Source: DATFTE01 sp963802575
GTDB taxonomy: Bacteria > Acidobacteriota > Terriglobia > Terriglobales > Acidobacteriaceae
Reading direction: 5' to 3'
NCBI GenBank assembly: GCA_963802575.1
Contig: CAWDJF010000003.1
Span: 62,001-126,000 of the forward strand
Length of the DNA stretch: 64,000 nucleotides
Shown here: piece after piece, positions 53,501 through 61,960 of the stretch
Position numbering within the stretch: position 1 is the stretch's first letter
Layout of the letters: each line of letters opens with the position of its first letter
Position numbers and translations under genes: made by a program
The notes under the pieces: generated by a model
The model's input: the letters and a program-made list of their open reading frames with translations, nothing else
Told to the model about the DNA's origin: nothing
The model's database searches: none

Positions 53501-53975
53501 CATATTTGCCAACCTGCCGAGCGCGTTCAACTTCAACAGCCCCGGCCCTTCGGCGGCGGGCGATGCGGGACTGGTGCGCGCAAATCTGGTGAAGCCGGTG
53601 CAGACCTTCGATCCGCGCACCTCGAGAAAGATTGGCAGCAGCTCGGGAAATTTCTGGTTCGATCCCACCAGTTTCACGAACACCAACTTTCCGAGCGATG
53701 CAGAAGCGGTCGCCGCGCCCGAGACGCGTACTTACGGGAGCTTGCCGCGCAACGCGTTCCGCGGACCGGGGAATTACAACATCGACATGGCTTTTTCGAA
53801 GACCACGCCGGTCCGAGAGAATTTGCGATTGGAAGTGCGCGCCGATATTTTCAATCTCGTGAATCACGCCGAGTTCGCGAATCCAGACACCAACATCAGC
53901 AGCCTGACCTTCGGCCGCTTGCTGTACACCTTCCAGCCCAGGATCATTCAACTCTCGCTGCGGTTGAGCTTCTAG
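50556..53975 (+). CDS. Oar-like TonB-dependent receptor with N-terminal carboxypeptidase regulatory-like domain
   Basis: From the TTG at 50556 (MTKPRFTLFTILVACLTFAG) the product is about 1139 residues; the frame opens at 50490. After the signal peptide comes a carboxypeptidase-like domain (AAVSGSVTDQSGAAVSAVKV to GYFTVPLLQPGRYIITAQ), a plug (PLNGRDIRDLALLQAG, YPAEYGRNSGGVITVATQSG) and a 22-strand-type barrel ending in the aromatic LSLRLSF. This is the large Oar-like family abundant in Acidobacteria, presumed to import glycans or peptides with TonB energy. No ExbB/ExbD/TonB genes are nearby. Confidence 0.9.
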   Translation: MTKPRFTLFTILVACLTFAGMANAQRAAVSGSVTDQSGAAVSAVKVTLLNVDQGLKRETVTNESGYFTVPLLQPGRYIITAQKDGFAVSEVTDVILHVGDARGIDVRLQLSTAPVEIQVSASNQTVETVSTSLGQVVTSDVVRNAPLNGRDIRDLALLQAGVTPVDQDFTGPGTFNINGNRADSVGYLLDGGLNNDLIDNRAVFVPNPDTVAEFRILTSNYPAEYGRNSGGVITVATQSGTNKFHGTAFDFLRNDFLNANSYFNIQAGLPRNDYKRNQFGGTFGGPLTIPHVMNGKDRYFFFVGYQGERITEDLTEHNIETYTPAELNGNFSQAGTGGGPDPGVAAFLQANPFFQSNAALAQQAIIDPTKINTVAQNYINANLIPTSPTGLLNSQQPFTSSRDELTMKFDFDLDARNKLAFTLGGDRTHQVTPFDYADVPGFPHYSDFHDYFLNFTYTHIFSPTLLNEFKATAVRNSNNAENPAVKLPTPAELGIGITPDLPTGPTNLAWDTGLSIGFSTIGPQHIEDNTFTYSDALTWVHGKHAFKFGGGFSAFQNNTFVAFVDNGQFIFIGQNGEFSGNSFADFLLGLPLEYIQNSAAPSNIRSKFSYGFAQDEWRLRKNLVLTLGLRYEYSTPKLDTMGRTFSVIPGAHSIKFPNAPPGMVFPGDPGAPRGVNFPDRNDWAPRVGFAWDPRGNGKTSLRGAFGVFYDILKAEDNLQFNGKPPYFASAGFIFNPLAGNPTAEVNYLTQPFVAAGVPNPFPSRPPPHDLDFAAAGYLPIGSSGNIFIDDPHLRTPYTYQYHLTFQREIAENTVFQAGYVGSASRKLTALTDMNPFVLGTFDRVLNLTAPGSPCGATGAFLCYASLNEFRNTSSASYNSLLTSLQKQFSGPGIFGRSYFTLAYTYSHNIDNASGFSNRNQAVPYYQPNLFRASADMDVRNRIVFSGGWELPFEKAWENGPKRVTSGWSVFPIVSWHTGYPLDIFANLPSAFNFNSPGPSAAGDAGLVRANLVKPVQTFDPRTSRKIGSSSGNFWFDPTSFTNTNFPSDAEAVAAPETRTYGSLPRNAFRGPGNYNIDMAFSKTTPVRENLRLEVRADIFNLVNHAEFANPDTNISSLTFGRLLYTFQPRIIQLSLRLSF

Positions 53976-54016
53976 CGCAGACAGCCCCTAAAGGGGGACG
54001 CACTTGGCGTGGTTAC

Positions 54017-54036
54017 GGCACCGCTGAAGCGGTGCC
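54017..54036. repeat. REP-like hairpin with CTGATGCGAA tail
   Basis: GGCACCGCT-GA-AGCGGTGCC is a 9-pair perfect hairpin followed by CTGATGCGAATC. The same tail follows a different hairpin at 63335-63354. Confidence 0.65.
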
Positions 54037-54110
54037 CTGATGCGAATCAAAACCCTGAGATTCCTGGCAACCCTACGCCTAGGCTATGTTTCGCCTAAGC
54101 TCCGTATCAG

Positions 54111-54130
54111 GGTATGGCTTTAGCCATACC
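54111..54130. repeat. REP-like hairpin
   Basis: GGTATGGC-TTTA-GCCATACC is an 8-pair perfect hairpin, preceded by CGTATCAG, which is close to the reverse complement of the tail CTGATACG seen in related elements. Confidence 0.6.
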
Positions 54131-54624
54131 ACGAGCCTCCATCACGACCGGCTTTAGCCCCTGCTCACGGCATCGCTGAAGCGTTTCCCCGCTGTCGCCC
54201 ATGTCACAAGCATCTTGTAAATCAATCACATAGCTGTAAGTTATTGATAATTGTCAGGGGGAGAAGAGCGAGCGGCGGGCCAAATTCCGGGTCTGGCCGT
54301 CGCCCACGATACCCCGTGCGAGCGTCCTGCTGACCTGTACGCGCATTCCCGGACTCGGGAGGCCCTGGAGGCCATCCAGTCGTCCGCGAGGCCTGTAATC
54401 GCGCCTGTTGCGGTACTAAGCTTACAGCTATAGACCTGTGGCCCACCCATCATACCGTTTCCCAAAGTGGGACTGTTCGAATCAACTGCGTGGAATGAGG
54501 CCGATGCTTTTTCGCCCGGGTTCCGTCGTTCAAGCGATTGCTCAAGGTCCGGATCGCGTGGCACACTCAACGCTTGGATCGGCTAGGCGACTTCATCGAA
54601 ACCCGGACGGACGGTGGAAACGAA

Positions 54625-55317
54625 ATGACTCGTATTGCACCCTTGCAGCGAGAACATAGCGAAGATTCAGAAACAGTGTTCGAGATTGCCGAAGCCGTGA
54701 TGGGTTTCGTGCCGAACAGTATGCTGGTCATGGCTCGCGATCCGGATCTGCTTGCGGCCTTCGCACAGCTTTCGGCGATCATCATCGTTCGCCCGGGCCG
54801 GGTCGATCCCGGCCTGAAGGCGCTTGTCATGTACGTGGTGAGCCGGTCGGCTGGGTGCCAGTATTGCGTTGCGCACACGGCGAACCTCGCGGCGACGCGC
54901 GCGATTCCCGTTCGCAAAGTCGAACAGGTGTGGCTGTATGAGACGAGTCCGGAGTTTACTGAGGCCGAACGCGCGGCCCTGCGGTTCGCTCAGGCCGCGG
55001 GGCAGGTGCCGAACGCTGTGACTGAAGCGCTATTCGCGGACTTGCGCCGCCACTTCGACGAGGATGAGATCATCGAGATCGTCGCCGTCATCGCCTTCTT
55101 CGGCTTTCTCAATCGCTGGAATGACACATTGGCTACATCGCTCGAAGCGATACCAAGGGATTTCGCCGAGCGGCACCTTGCGGCTACGGGCTGGACCCTA
55201 GGAAAACACACAGGAATAACCGTTGCCGATCGAGCACCGCGGCGCGCAGTCCCATTGAAGACCCGTCTCTTCCTCTGGTTCCTTAAGCACTGGGGCCCGA
55301 AACCGGGGCGAGCTTAG
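54625..55317 (+). CDS. Carboxymuconolactone decarboxylase (AhpD-like) family protein
   Basis: A 230-residue protein from the ATG at 54625 (GGTGG upstream; the frame opens earlier at 54538). The CMD/AhpD fold is seen in LLAAFAQLSAIIIVRPGRVD, and the redox motif appears as SAGCQYCVAHTANLA (CxxC-x-x-H), followed by ALRFAQAAGQVPNAVTEALF and ALATSLEAIP-like text. Such proteins act as alkylhydroperoxidases or decarboxylases. CQYCVAH retains both cysteines and the His needed for AhpD-type activity. Isolated gene. Confidence 0.82.
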   Translation: MTRIAPLQREHSEDSETVFEIAEAVMGFVPNSMLVMARDPDLLAAFAQLSAIIIVRPGRVDPGLKALVMYVVSRSAGCQYCVAHTANLAATRAIPVRKVEQVWLYETSPEFTEAERAALRFAQAAGQVPNAVTEALFADLRRHFDEDEIIEIVAVIAFFGFLNRWNDTLATSLEAIPRDFAERHLAATGWTLGKHTGITVADRAPRRAVPLKTRLFLWFLKHWGPKPGRA

Positions 55318-55430
55318 AGGACTGTCGGTTCGAAGAAGCGGCGAGTCGTTCTGGGCCTTTCGGCCCTATTGACTGCCCGGTCTCCCCACGACAGAATCCC
55401 TGCACGTTCCGGATCGACGAAGGAGGATTT

Positions 55431-56546
55431 GTGAAACCTGCCTTGATGGTAGTGGCCCTGTTCTCCTTAAGCTGCATTCTGCCTGCAGACTCGTCGACTG
55501 CCTCCGCCGCAACCCATCAGTTTCTCGTCGGTCAAGCGCCTGGTTGTATCGCAGTGGGAGATTTCGACGGCAACGGAGAGCCCGATCTGGTGGTTGCGAA
55601 TGAAAATAGCGCGACGGTATCCGTCTTGCTGCGACGACGATACGGCGGCTTTCGGGGACCGTTCACCTACAAGGTCGACAAGACTCCATTCTTCGTCGTA
55701 GTCGCGGACTTCAATCACGACCAGAAGCAAGATCTGGCCGTCACGAACTTCAATGGCAAGAACAACACCGGCAAGTTTGGCGGCAACGTTCAGATTTTGC
55801 TGGGCAACGGAGATGGCACGTTCCAACCGGCCGTCACGTATGTGGCAGGACCAAATCCCGAGGGCTTGGCCGTCGGCGATTACGACGGCGATGGACAACT
55901 GGATTTGGCAGTCACGAATTTGAACGGGAAGAACCTCAGCATTCTGCTGGGGAATGGTGACGGAACATTTGGCTCGGCCACGAATTTCGATACCGGCAAT
56001 GGTCCGAATTATGTGGCGACCGCCGATCTCAACGGCGATGGCGTTCTGGATCTGGTGACCTCCAATCAAAGCGGCATTGGCGCCACGGTCCTGCTAGGCA
56101 ACGGAGACGGTACCTTCCGCAGTGGAGTCAATTACGCCACAGGGTCAGAAGCAAACTCCATTGCGATCGCTGATTTTAACCAGGATGGAAAACTGGATCT
56201 TGCGGTCGAGAATTTCATGGGTCACGACGTGGCCGTGTTATTGGGCAACGGAGACGGCACATTTCAATCTCCGGTAAACGCGCAAACCGGAAATCTTCCT
56301 CAATCTGTCGCCAGCGCGGATATGGATGGGGACGGAAAGCTCGACTTAGTCACAGCGAACCAGCAAGACAACACCGTGAGCATCTTGTACGGCAACGGCG
56401 ATGGCACATTCCGTAGCCCGGTGCATTTCGCGGCTGGCCCCGGACCCCGCTTTGTCGTGGTGACCGCCTTGAATCACGACAACAAACCCGATGTGGTAGC
56501 GGCGGATGTGCACAGCAACACGGTAACGGTGATAACCCAGCCGTGA
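55431..56546 (+). CDS. Secreted FG-GAP/VCBS-repeat protein
   Basis: Starts with GTG (AGGAGG five bases upstream); 371 residues with a signal peptide ending near SSTASA. It has seven calcium-binding-loop repeats of the FG-GAP/VCBS kind: DFDGNGEPDLVVAN, DFNHDQKQDLAVTN, DYDGDGQLDLAVTN, DLNGDGVLDLVTSN, DFNQDGKLDLAVEN, DMDGDGKLDLVTAN and a degenerate last one, each with LLGNGDGTF in between. It should fold as a seven-bladed integrin-like propeller at the cell surface. Ligand unknown. Confidence 0.88.
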   Translation: MKPALMVVALFSLSCILPADSSTASAATHQFLVGQAPGCIAVGDFDGNGEPDLVVANENSATVSVLLRRRYGGFRGPFTYKVDKTPFFVVVADFNHDQKQDLAVTNFNGKNNTGKFGGNVQILLGNGDGTFQPAVTYVAGPNPEGLAVGDYDGDGQLDLAVTNLNGKNLSILLGNGDGTFGSATNFDTGNGPNYVATADLNGDGVLDLVTSNQSGIGATVLLGNGDGTFRSGVNYATGSEANSIAIADFNQDGKLDLAVENFMGHDVAVLLGNGDGTFQSPVNAQTGNLPQSVASADMDGDGKLDLVTANQQDNTVSILYGNGDGTFRSPVHFAAGPGPRFVVVTALNHDNKPDVVAADVHSNTVTVITQP

Positions 56547-56584
56547 AGGCTTAACGCTGGCGAGTTTCCCGCGAAACAGCAGAC

Positions 56585-56635
56585 GTCGCGCCGACGGCGC
56601 GTGGCCCGCTGAAGCGGACGGCTACTGTCGAGAAC
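56585..56635. repeat. Short hairpin repeats of the REP type
   Basis: CGCGCC-GA-CGGCGCG and GCCCGCT-GA-AGCGGAC lie next to each other in the gap after the FG-GAP gene; the second carries the same GCTGAAGC centre as the hairpin at 54017. Confidence 0.4.
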
Positions 56636-56749
56636 CGGCGTCTTAACTCAACTATGGGTCAACGAGCGCTATAGGGAATATTCGCCAACTCATTGACGGC
56701 CGCTCTGCCACAGATCTGCATGGCCGTACGGCAGAACTGGGGTTCATGA

Positions 56750-57988
56750 TTACGGCTGAAACTCATAGGCTCCTATGTCCACAATTTTGCTTCCGTCTCC
56801 ATTTCCGTCTACGATACGCGGCTTTCCGGCCAGATCTTTTTTCGGCAGATCAGGGGCTGAGTTTGTTCCTGCATCAATGGCAGGAGAGCCAGCCTGTAAT
56901 TGCAGATTCATGGGAGCCTTGACGAACAACGGGTCAGCGGAAATGTTTCCATTGCTGCCGCTCTGATCGCTGCAAATCCCACCGTAGTTAGTGCCTCCGC
57001 TTGCCACTACGTCATTATTGAAGAACACGGGGATGGTGCTGCTATTCAGGTTTCCGCAATAGACCGCGGTTTGGCTGCTGACTTCATCGACGACGTTGTT
57101 GTAGAGATGGCTGGGCACATCAAAATCGTTCGCATAGATTGCCGATCCCATTCCGGTGGTCGCGGTATTGTCAAAGAACGTGTTGTTGACCAAGGTCGGC
57201 CCGTTCGCGCCGGAAGGCACGAGATAATAGACGCCTCCGCCCTGGGGCGAACTATTCTTGATGAAGAGATTTTGCACCACGACGGCGTCCGACAAGTTGT
57301 ACATGGAAATTGCTCCGCCGGTCGTCACGTTGGCATTGCCCATGAAGATGTTATTCGCGATGGTGGGCGTACCGGCTGCGAATAACGAGATGCCGCCGCC
57401 ACCGATCCCGTCTCCAGCGTTGTTGTTCGCGATCAGATTTCCAATGACCTGCGCACTGGCCGCTCCGCCAATTTCGATCCCGCCCCCGCCTGTCCCACCG
57501 CTGCAGCCCGATTGAATATTGCCCACAATCTGATTCCCGCGAATGATCGGCGAACCAAAACTGACTTCGATGCCATCACCGTCGCACGCCTGATTCTTTT
57601 TGATGACATTCTTGAGTATGGTTGGAGAAGCCGAAGATATCTCGATGCCCCCGCCTCCGAATGACGCTTTCCCGTTGGTGATGGTGAATCCGCTCAGCAC
57701 GGACGCCGACGTCTCTCCGCTTGAAAAAGTCACTACTGAGGCGGACAACCCGCCGTCGACGGTTGTGACTTTCGCTCCGCCCGAACTGGTGACGGTGATC
57801 GCCTTGCCCACGAAGTTGATGTTCTCTTTGTAGGTGCCAGGAGCCACAAGAACAGTGTCCCCCGTTACCGCCGCGTTGATGGCCGCTTGAATTGTCGGCT
57901 GATCGGCGGGCACGTTGATGGTGGCGGCAAACGTCGTACTGGCGCAAATCAACAGAGCCAAGCTCAAATGAGCGAAAGCGTTTCTCAT
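56750..57988 (-). CDS. Secreted right-handed parallel beta-helix protein (choice-of-anchor Q type)
   Basis: A 412-residue protein with a signal peptide (LALLICASTTFA). It opens with INVPADQPTIQAAINAAVTG and DTVLVAPGTYKENI, the usual cap of pectate-lyase-like helices, has repeated turns with Asn ladders (IRGNQIVGNIQSGC, VIGNLIANNNAGDG, NNIFMGNANVTTGG) and ends DIGAYEFQP, the choice-of-anchor Q signature. Probably surface-attached; catalytic residues of a lyase are not evident. Confidence 0.85.
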   Translation of the reverse strand: MRNAFAHLSLALLICASTTFAATINVPADQPTIQAAINAAVTGDTVLVAPGTYKENINFVGKAITVTSSGGAKVTTVDGGLSASVVTFSSGETSASVLSGFTITNGKASFGGGGIEISSASPTILKNVIKKNQACDGDGIEVSFGSPIIRGNQIVGNIQSGCSGGTGGGGIEIGGAASAQVIGNLIANNNAGDGIGGGGISLFAAGTPTIANNIFMGNANVTTGGAISMYNLSDAVVVQNLFIKNSSPQGGGVYYLVPSGANGPTLVNNTFFDNTATTGMGSAIYANDFDVPSHLYNNVVDEVSSQTAVYCGNLNSSTIPVFFNNDVVASGGTNYGGICSDQSGSNGNISADPLFVKAPMNLQLQAGSPAIDAGTNSAPDLPKKDLAGKPRIVDGNGDGSKIVDIGAYEFQP

Positions 57989-58133
57989 GGGTTATCTCCC
58001 TCTGGGCGGAGGCATAATACAGCTTCCTCACTGCTTGGAGCAGGAGACGTCTGGCTCAGAGAGTGAAGTAACAGGTGGTTAGGGCGTCTGTCCCTATGGG
58101 GCTTTGCCCCCTGGTGGAGTCCGCGCCGGTTTC

Positions 58134-58180
58134 CGGTTTGTGTTCCTGGTGAGGCGCGGGCGGGGGCGCCCGCGCTACAT
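58134..58180. repeat. Dispersed GC-hairpin element, copy 1
   Basis: TTTGTGTTCCTGGT followed by CGCGGGCG-GGGG-CGCCCGCG and a (C/T)ACAT tail. The same element, with a few changes, occurs at 61961-62007. It lies between the GloVer and the beta-helix genes. Confidence 0.65.
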
Positions 58181-58195
58181 TCGGTTGTCGTTTGA

Positions 58196-59393
58196 TTACG
58201 GGGTGATCTTGTAGATCACACCTAGTCCGTTGCCGCCGAGTTGCGTGGTGCCGTAGAGATTGCCTGAGCCGTCCGTGGTCAGGCCTCCGGTGGGAAGCCA
58301 TCCGTCGGACGCGCCGGTGAAGCGGTAGACGACTGCATAATGGCCGCTGTCGGCGACGCTATACACAACTCCGCAACCGAAGGTGCAAGTCGAGTTCGTC
58401 GTTCCACCATAGAAGGTCGCGCCATAATAGTTTCCACCCGCGCTTACCAGGGCTCCGGCGGGCTCTTCTCCGTCAGTGGCTTGCTTGCCAAAAGTGTGCA
58501 GGACTTTTTCTTTCCCGGCAGAGTTTACTGCGAATACCACGCCGCAGCCGACCGAGCCAAGCGAGCAGGTAGTCGTGTTGCCACCGAACTGGGTGACTCC
58601 GTGGAAGGTGCCGTTGGTTGCGCGAAGCAGGCGCCAGCGAGGAGACGTTCCGCTGGCTCCTTCGGGAAATGTGTAGAGCGTGGTCAGCGTGCCAGCGGTC
58701 GTGATTTGAAAGATGGTGCCGCCATTGCCCGCCATGTAGCTGCCGCCGGTCTCACCGTAGAGGTTACCGGCTTGATCGCGAATCAAGTCTTGAGGAAAGC
58801 CTCCGTCGGCCTGCGCGGTGAAGCGATAGAGCACCGATTCGGTTGCGGTCGGAGTGACTTTGAAAATTACGCCACAGCCCAGGCTGCCGTCACAGCCTGA
58901 AACGCCGCCGAAGCTTGCCGCCCCATAGAAATCGCCGTTGATCGAGACCAGAGCCGAGTTCGGGCTGTCCTTGATTTTGCGAGCCGTCGGTTCCTCCGGT
59001 GAACGCATGGAGCACGGTGAGGTTACCGCCTGAGTCGACTTTGTAGACGGTGCCGCAACTGCAGGTGGCGTCTCCGCCCGAGGCGGTGATTCCGTAGAAG
59101 CTGCCGCCACTAGCGAGCACGCGGCCGATGGGGATTCCCCCGTCGGTTCCGCCGGTGAAGCTATACAGGATGGTGAGTTGGCCGCTGGAGTCAAGCTTGA
59201 ACACGACGCCCTGATTCGACGCGCCACCGAATTGAGCGGTGCCATAGAAGTTGCCGGCGCTGTCGCGGACGAGGTCTCCATTGGGAAAGCTGCCATCCGA
59301 TCCGGCGAAGGTGTGAACTACCTGGAAGGTCTGGGAAGCTGCGGCGGCGGTGAACAGCAAAGTGATCGCAAGCACAGTAATGGTGAGCCTCAT
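58196..59393 (-). CDS. Secreted GloVer-repeat protein (TIGR03803 type), frameshifted
   Basis: From the ATG at 59393 (GGAGGAAACG upstream) the first frame gives a signal peptide and repeats such as NGDLVRDSAGNFYGTAQFGG, VVFKLDSSGQLTILYSFTGG and GTVYKVDSGGNLTVLHAFTG. Near 58980 the frame changes, and the rest reads NSALVSINGDFYGAASFGGV and further units ending NLYGTTQLGGNGLGVIYKIT at 58196. Units of G-N-x-Y-G-T and VF/VIYK define choice-of-anchor tandem GloVer repeats, here about seven in all. Surface protein of unknown role. The frame break looks like a one-base indel. Confidence 0.82.
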
Positions 59394-59427
59394 CGGAACG
59401 TTTCCTCCGGGCCGGGTTTGGCGCTCA

Positions 59428-60489
59428 CTAGGATGGTCGAAAACGGCGTTGAGCGCAATGGCTGGTCGAGGAAAATTGTGAATATCCATGCGAATGATGC
59501 AGTTTTGTCATGGTTCGTGACCGACAGAAACACGTGGAGATTGTGGGTGTTGTTGCGATGCGGTTTTCGCGCGTTACCCGCATGGGCAGTCGACCGCGGC
59601 GGCAATGGCAAGACCAGCGTTTTCTGTGCCGCAAGATTGAGCGATGGCGTACGTTGAGAGGTCCAAGCCAAGCATCACTTGAGCTTGGATGTCGTGATTT
59701 GTAAGTGTCTCCAAGGACGGTGGTCGTTTTGGTTCCTTGGCTGGCGCTTAACAACAGTCCTTTACGATTCACCAGCTCTTCCAATTCCGCGGACTTCAAT
59801 TGCCCCTCATGAGGCCTGACCTTCGCAGACAGCTCGATAACATTACCGGCGGGCCATTCCCACAGTTCCAGTGCCAGTTTCTGGAACGACGATTGAGCCT
59901 TGGTTTCCCACGTCGTTGAGGTGATGTCGGCGATTCGACTCACCGCGGACCAATCGATCGAAATCCCAACCTCATCTAGCAGTCTTTGTTGCGGCCGGCT
60001 GAGCATCCGGGAAATGTCGTTGCCCATCTCAGGCAATCGCGAAGGATTGTATTTGCGCCGGACTGAGTAGGAAATGTTTTCCTGCGCCCCATTGCGATCG
60101 ATCTCGCACGGAAAGTGCTCTCTGAGGCGGGAAACGTCAATTTGCTTATTGCCCTCTGCTACTCGTACTTTCACCGTCAGGTCATTCGCCGCGCCTTGCC
60201 TGACTCGAACAATCACGCCCTGCTTCAGAAGGTCCAGTTCGTGGGTGTCGAAGAAATAAACTCGGCCTGACGTTTCTTTTTCAAACCCGAGAGATGCGAC
60301 CACAGTCTGAACCGTCGGTGGGGAAAGCAAGAGTTTGATTTCAACCGGGCACTTCTCTTCCGCATGCAAAATGGGATTCAGCAACAGAGTGGCCCATGCT
60401 AAGGCGAACAATTGCCTGGCGATCATTTCGAAGACTCCCGCCATTCTGGCCTTGAAGCGGGGCGACCCTTCTCGAATCTGCTCCATCAT
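59428..60489 (-). CDS. Secreted CYTH-like protein with unrelated C-terminal tail
   Basis: Starts at 60489 (AGGAGG six bases upstream); 353 residues. After a signal anchor (LFALAWATLLLNPILHAEE) comes a CYTH-like domain: PVEIKLLLSPPTVQTVVASL, YFFDTHELDLLKQGVIVRVR and DLTVKVRVAE. The ExExK signature is incomplete (PVEIK), so catalysis on triphosphates is uncertain. From about residue 280 the sequence changes to an Arg/His/Ser-rich tail (HRKRWSCHCRRGRLPMRVTR) unlike the family; the plus strand here contains a remnant resembling a TonB-dependent receptor. I suspect the gene lost its natural 3' end. Confidence 0.6.
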   Translation of the reverse strand: MMEQIREGSPRFKARMAGVFEMIARQLFALAWATLLLNPILHAEEKCPVEIKLLLSPPTVQTVVASLGFEKETSGRVYFFDTHELDLLKQGVIVRVRQGAANDLTVKVRVAEGNKQIDVSRLREHFPCEIDRNGAQENISYSVRRKYNPSRLPEMGNDISRMLSRPQQRLLDEVGISIDWSAVSRIADITSTTWETKAQSSFQKLALELWEWPAGNVIELSAKVRPHEGQLKSAELEELVNRKGLLLSASQGTKTTTVLGDTYKSRHPSSSDAWLGPLNVRHRSILRHRKRWSCHCRRGRLPMRVTRENRIATTPTISTCFCRSRTMTKLHHSHGYSQFSSTSHCAQRRFRPS

Positions 60490-60532
60490 TTCCAGCCTCC
60501 TATCGACAGTTCAAACGACGAGGAGGGCCCAA

Positions 60533-60553
60533 GAGGAGAACGGGCTTCTCCTC
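60533..60553. repeat. Hairpin in the gap between the CYTH-like and YceI genes
   Basis: GAGGAGAA-CGGGC-TTCTCCTC, an 8-pair perfect stem without a T-tract on either side. A second dyad, CTGTCA-CATT-TGACAG, follows at 60597-60612 and may be an operator for the YceI gene. Confidence 0.4.
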
Positions 60554-60691
60554 AGACCCATATGCCGACTAGACCCCAATAGTCTCCGAGATCAGCCTGT
60601 CACATTTGACAGTACGTCGGAGCAAGATCAGGTGTCACACTCCTTGAACTCACCTCGGTTGTGATTCGGGGCGACAGGTCGGAGGAAGTTT

Positions 60692-61294
60692 ATGTTTGAA
60701 AAGGTCACACTCAGCGGGACGCGGTTAGCGGTCTTTTGCCTCTTGGCGTTTGCGCCAACAATCAGCCGAGCCCAGGCTCCCATTTTCACGATTGTGCCGG
60801 ATGGAAGCAAGGTTAGTTTCTACGTGAAGGCATCGGTGAAACTGGTGGGTACTTTCGAAAAGTGGGACTCGACTCTGGCCTTCACGTCCCCAGACGTCAG
60901 CACCGGTGTTTTGGATATCAAGATCCAGGCCGATAGCGTGAGCACGGGAAGCGGCATGAAGGATGGCAAGCTGAAGAGCAAAGACTTCTTCGACGTCAAG
61001 CAGAATCCCTTGATCACGTTTCACTCAGACAAGATTGTGGAGACTGGTCCCGACACTTTTGATCTGCCGGGAACGTTTACCATTCGCGGGGTTTCCAAGC
61101 CTGAGACGCTTCATTTTACGGTGACCGGCAAGGGTACCGGTTCAGGCGAAATTAAAGGGACAATGGCCTTCGACCGCAAGGATTATGGGATGACTCACGG
61201 GATTCCCTTCGTAACCATCGCCGACCGCATCGAGGTGACTGTCGACCTGCAGGGGAAGCGAGTCAGCGGGCCCCCGTTGGTCTTTAAACAGTAG
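60692..61294 (+). CDS. YceI-family periplasmic lipid-binding protein
   Basis: 200 residues with a signal peptide (LAVFCLLAFAPTISRAQ) and the YceI lipocalin-like fold: FTIVPDGSKVSFYVKASVK, STGVLDIKIQADSVSTGSGM, LKSKDFFDVKQNPLITFHSD, LPGTFTIRGVSKPETLHFTV and FDRKDYGMTHG. YceI proteins bind polyisoprenoids or other amphiphiles in the periplasm. GGAGG lies six bases before the ATG. Followed at 76 bases by a small secreted protein. Confidence 0.9.
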   Translation: MFEKVTLSGTRLAVFCLLAFAPTISRAQAPIFTIVPDGSKVSFYVKASVKLVGTFEKWDSTLAFTSPDVSTGVLDIKIQADSVSTGSGMKDGKLKSKDFFDVKQNPLITFHSDKIVETGPDTFDLPGTFTIRGVSKPETLHFTVTGKGTGSGEIKGTMAFDRKDYGMTHGIPFVTIADRIEVTVDLQGKRVSGPPLVFKQ

Positions 61295-61370
61295 CCAGCG
61301 GCAACTTCCCAGGTCGAGCGCGAAGGGATTGACGTGTAGCTCTCTCTTCGCAAGGTGCTTGGAGGTCTAC

Positions 61371-61730
61371 ATGAGACGGTGGATCTTGCTATTCGTTGTT
61401 CTCGTGGTTGCCGGAACTTGTGTCGCGCAACAGACGCCCGCCCCAGGAAACTCAAATCAAAGCACGACTCCAAAAGCCGTTGGTCCAAGAACGATCGAAG
61501 GCTGCCTGAGCGGCGATGCGAAGGAAGGCTATTTTTTGGGAACTGATACTGGCGATCTCTACCAGGTGATCAGCAACGCGTCTCTCCATCGGTATGCTGC
61601 CCAAACCGTGCGCATAACCGGAACCGTGGCCTATCGGAAGCCCTCATGGTCGCCATCCAGAGTGCTCGCTAGCTTGCCTCCTACGCTGACGGTTTCAAAC
61701 ATTAAGAAGGTTTTTGACTCCTGTGACTAG
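61371..61730 (+). CDS. Small secreted protein, OB-like
   Basis: From the ATG at 61371 (GGAGG upstream) the product is 119 residues with a signal peptide (RWILLFVVLVVAGTCVAQ) and a small all-beta domain: TIEGCLSGDAKEGYFLGTDT, GDLYQVISNASLHRYAAQTV and VRITGTVAYRK. Two Cys residues may form a disulfide. The pattern fits short OB-fold-like secreted proteins frequent in acidobacteria. Same direction as the YceI gene; a terminator follows at 61814. Confidence 0.6.
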   Translation: MRRWILLFVVLVVAGTCVAQQTPAPGNSNQSTTPKAVGPRTIEGCLSGDAKEGYFLGTDTGDLYQVISNASLHRYAAQTVRITGTVAYRKPSWSPSRVLASLPPTLTVSNIKKVFDSCD

Positions 61731-61813
61731 GGAAAGACAAGCAAGAACGACACGAAGGTCTTTCAAGGCGCAGTAGCCACAGTGCCAACCTGGCGGCCAA
61801 CAGCGCGTCGGCT

Positions 61814-61847
61814 AAGAAGGGTCAGAAACCTCTGGCCCTTCTTTTTT
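61814..61847 (+). terminator. Intrinsic terminator of the YceI/OB-like transcript
   Basis: AAGAAGGG-t-CAGA, loop AACC, TCTG-g-CCCTTCTT followed by TTTT: a 12-pair stem with T-tract, about 85 bases after the small secreted protein gene. Confidence 0.85.
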
Positions 61848-61960
61848 GTTTACCAGACCTGCGGATCGAAATCGCGTTACTAATCTTCGTCCTGACTCTC
61901 AACACGTCGAAACGACTCGACTACGTCCGCTTCTTCTCGCGAGAGTTCTCGTCGGTGTAC

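Larger units (their letters stand above)
53976..54624. other. Gene-free region rich in REP-like hairpins
   Basis: About 650 bases without a recognisable gene. Its first 200 bases hold hairpins at 54017-54036 and 54111-54130 and further short stems near 54080 and 54160. The second half (54222-54570) has open frames on both strands but no domain, signal peptide or ribosome site. Confidence 0.6.

Noticed and set aside
59178..59657. Plus-strand frame of 159 codons opposite the GloVer and CYTH-like genes.
   Set aside because: Mostly a shadow of the minus-strand genes; only its last part resembles a receptor remnant and is reported as a finding, not as a gene.
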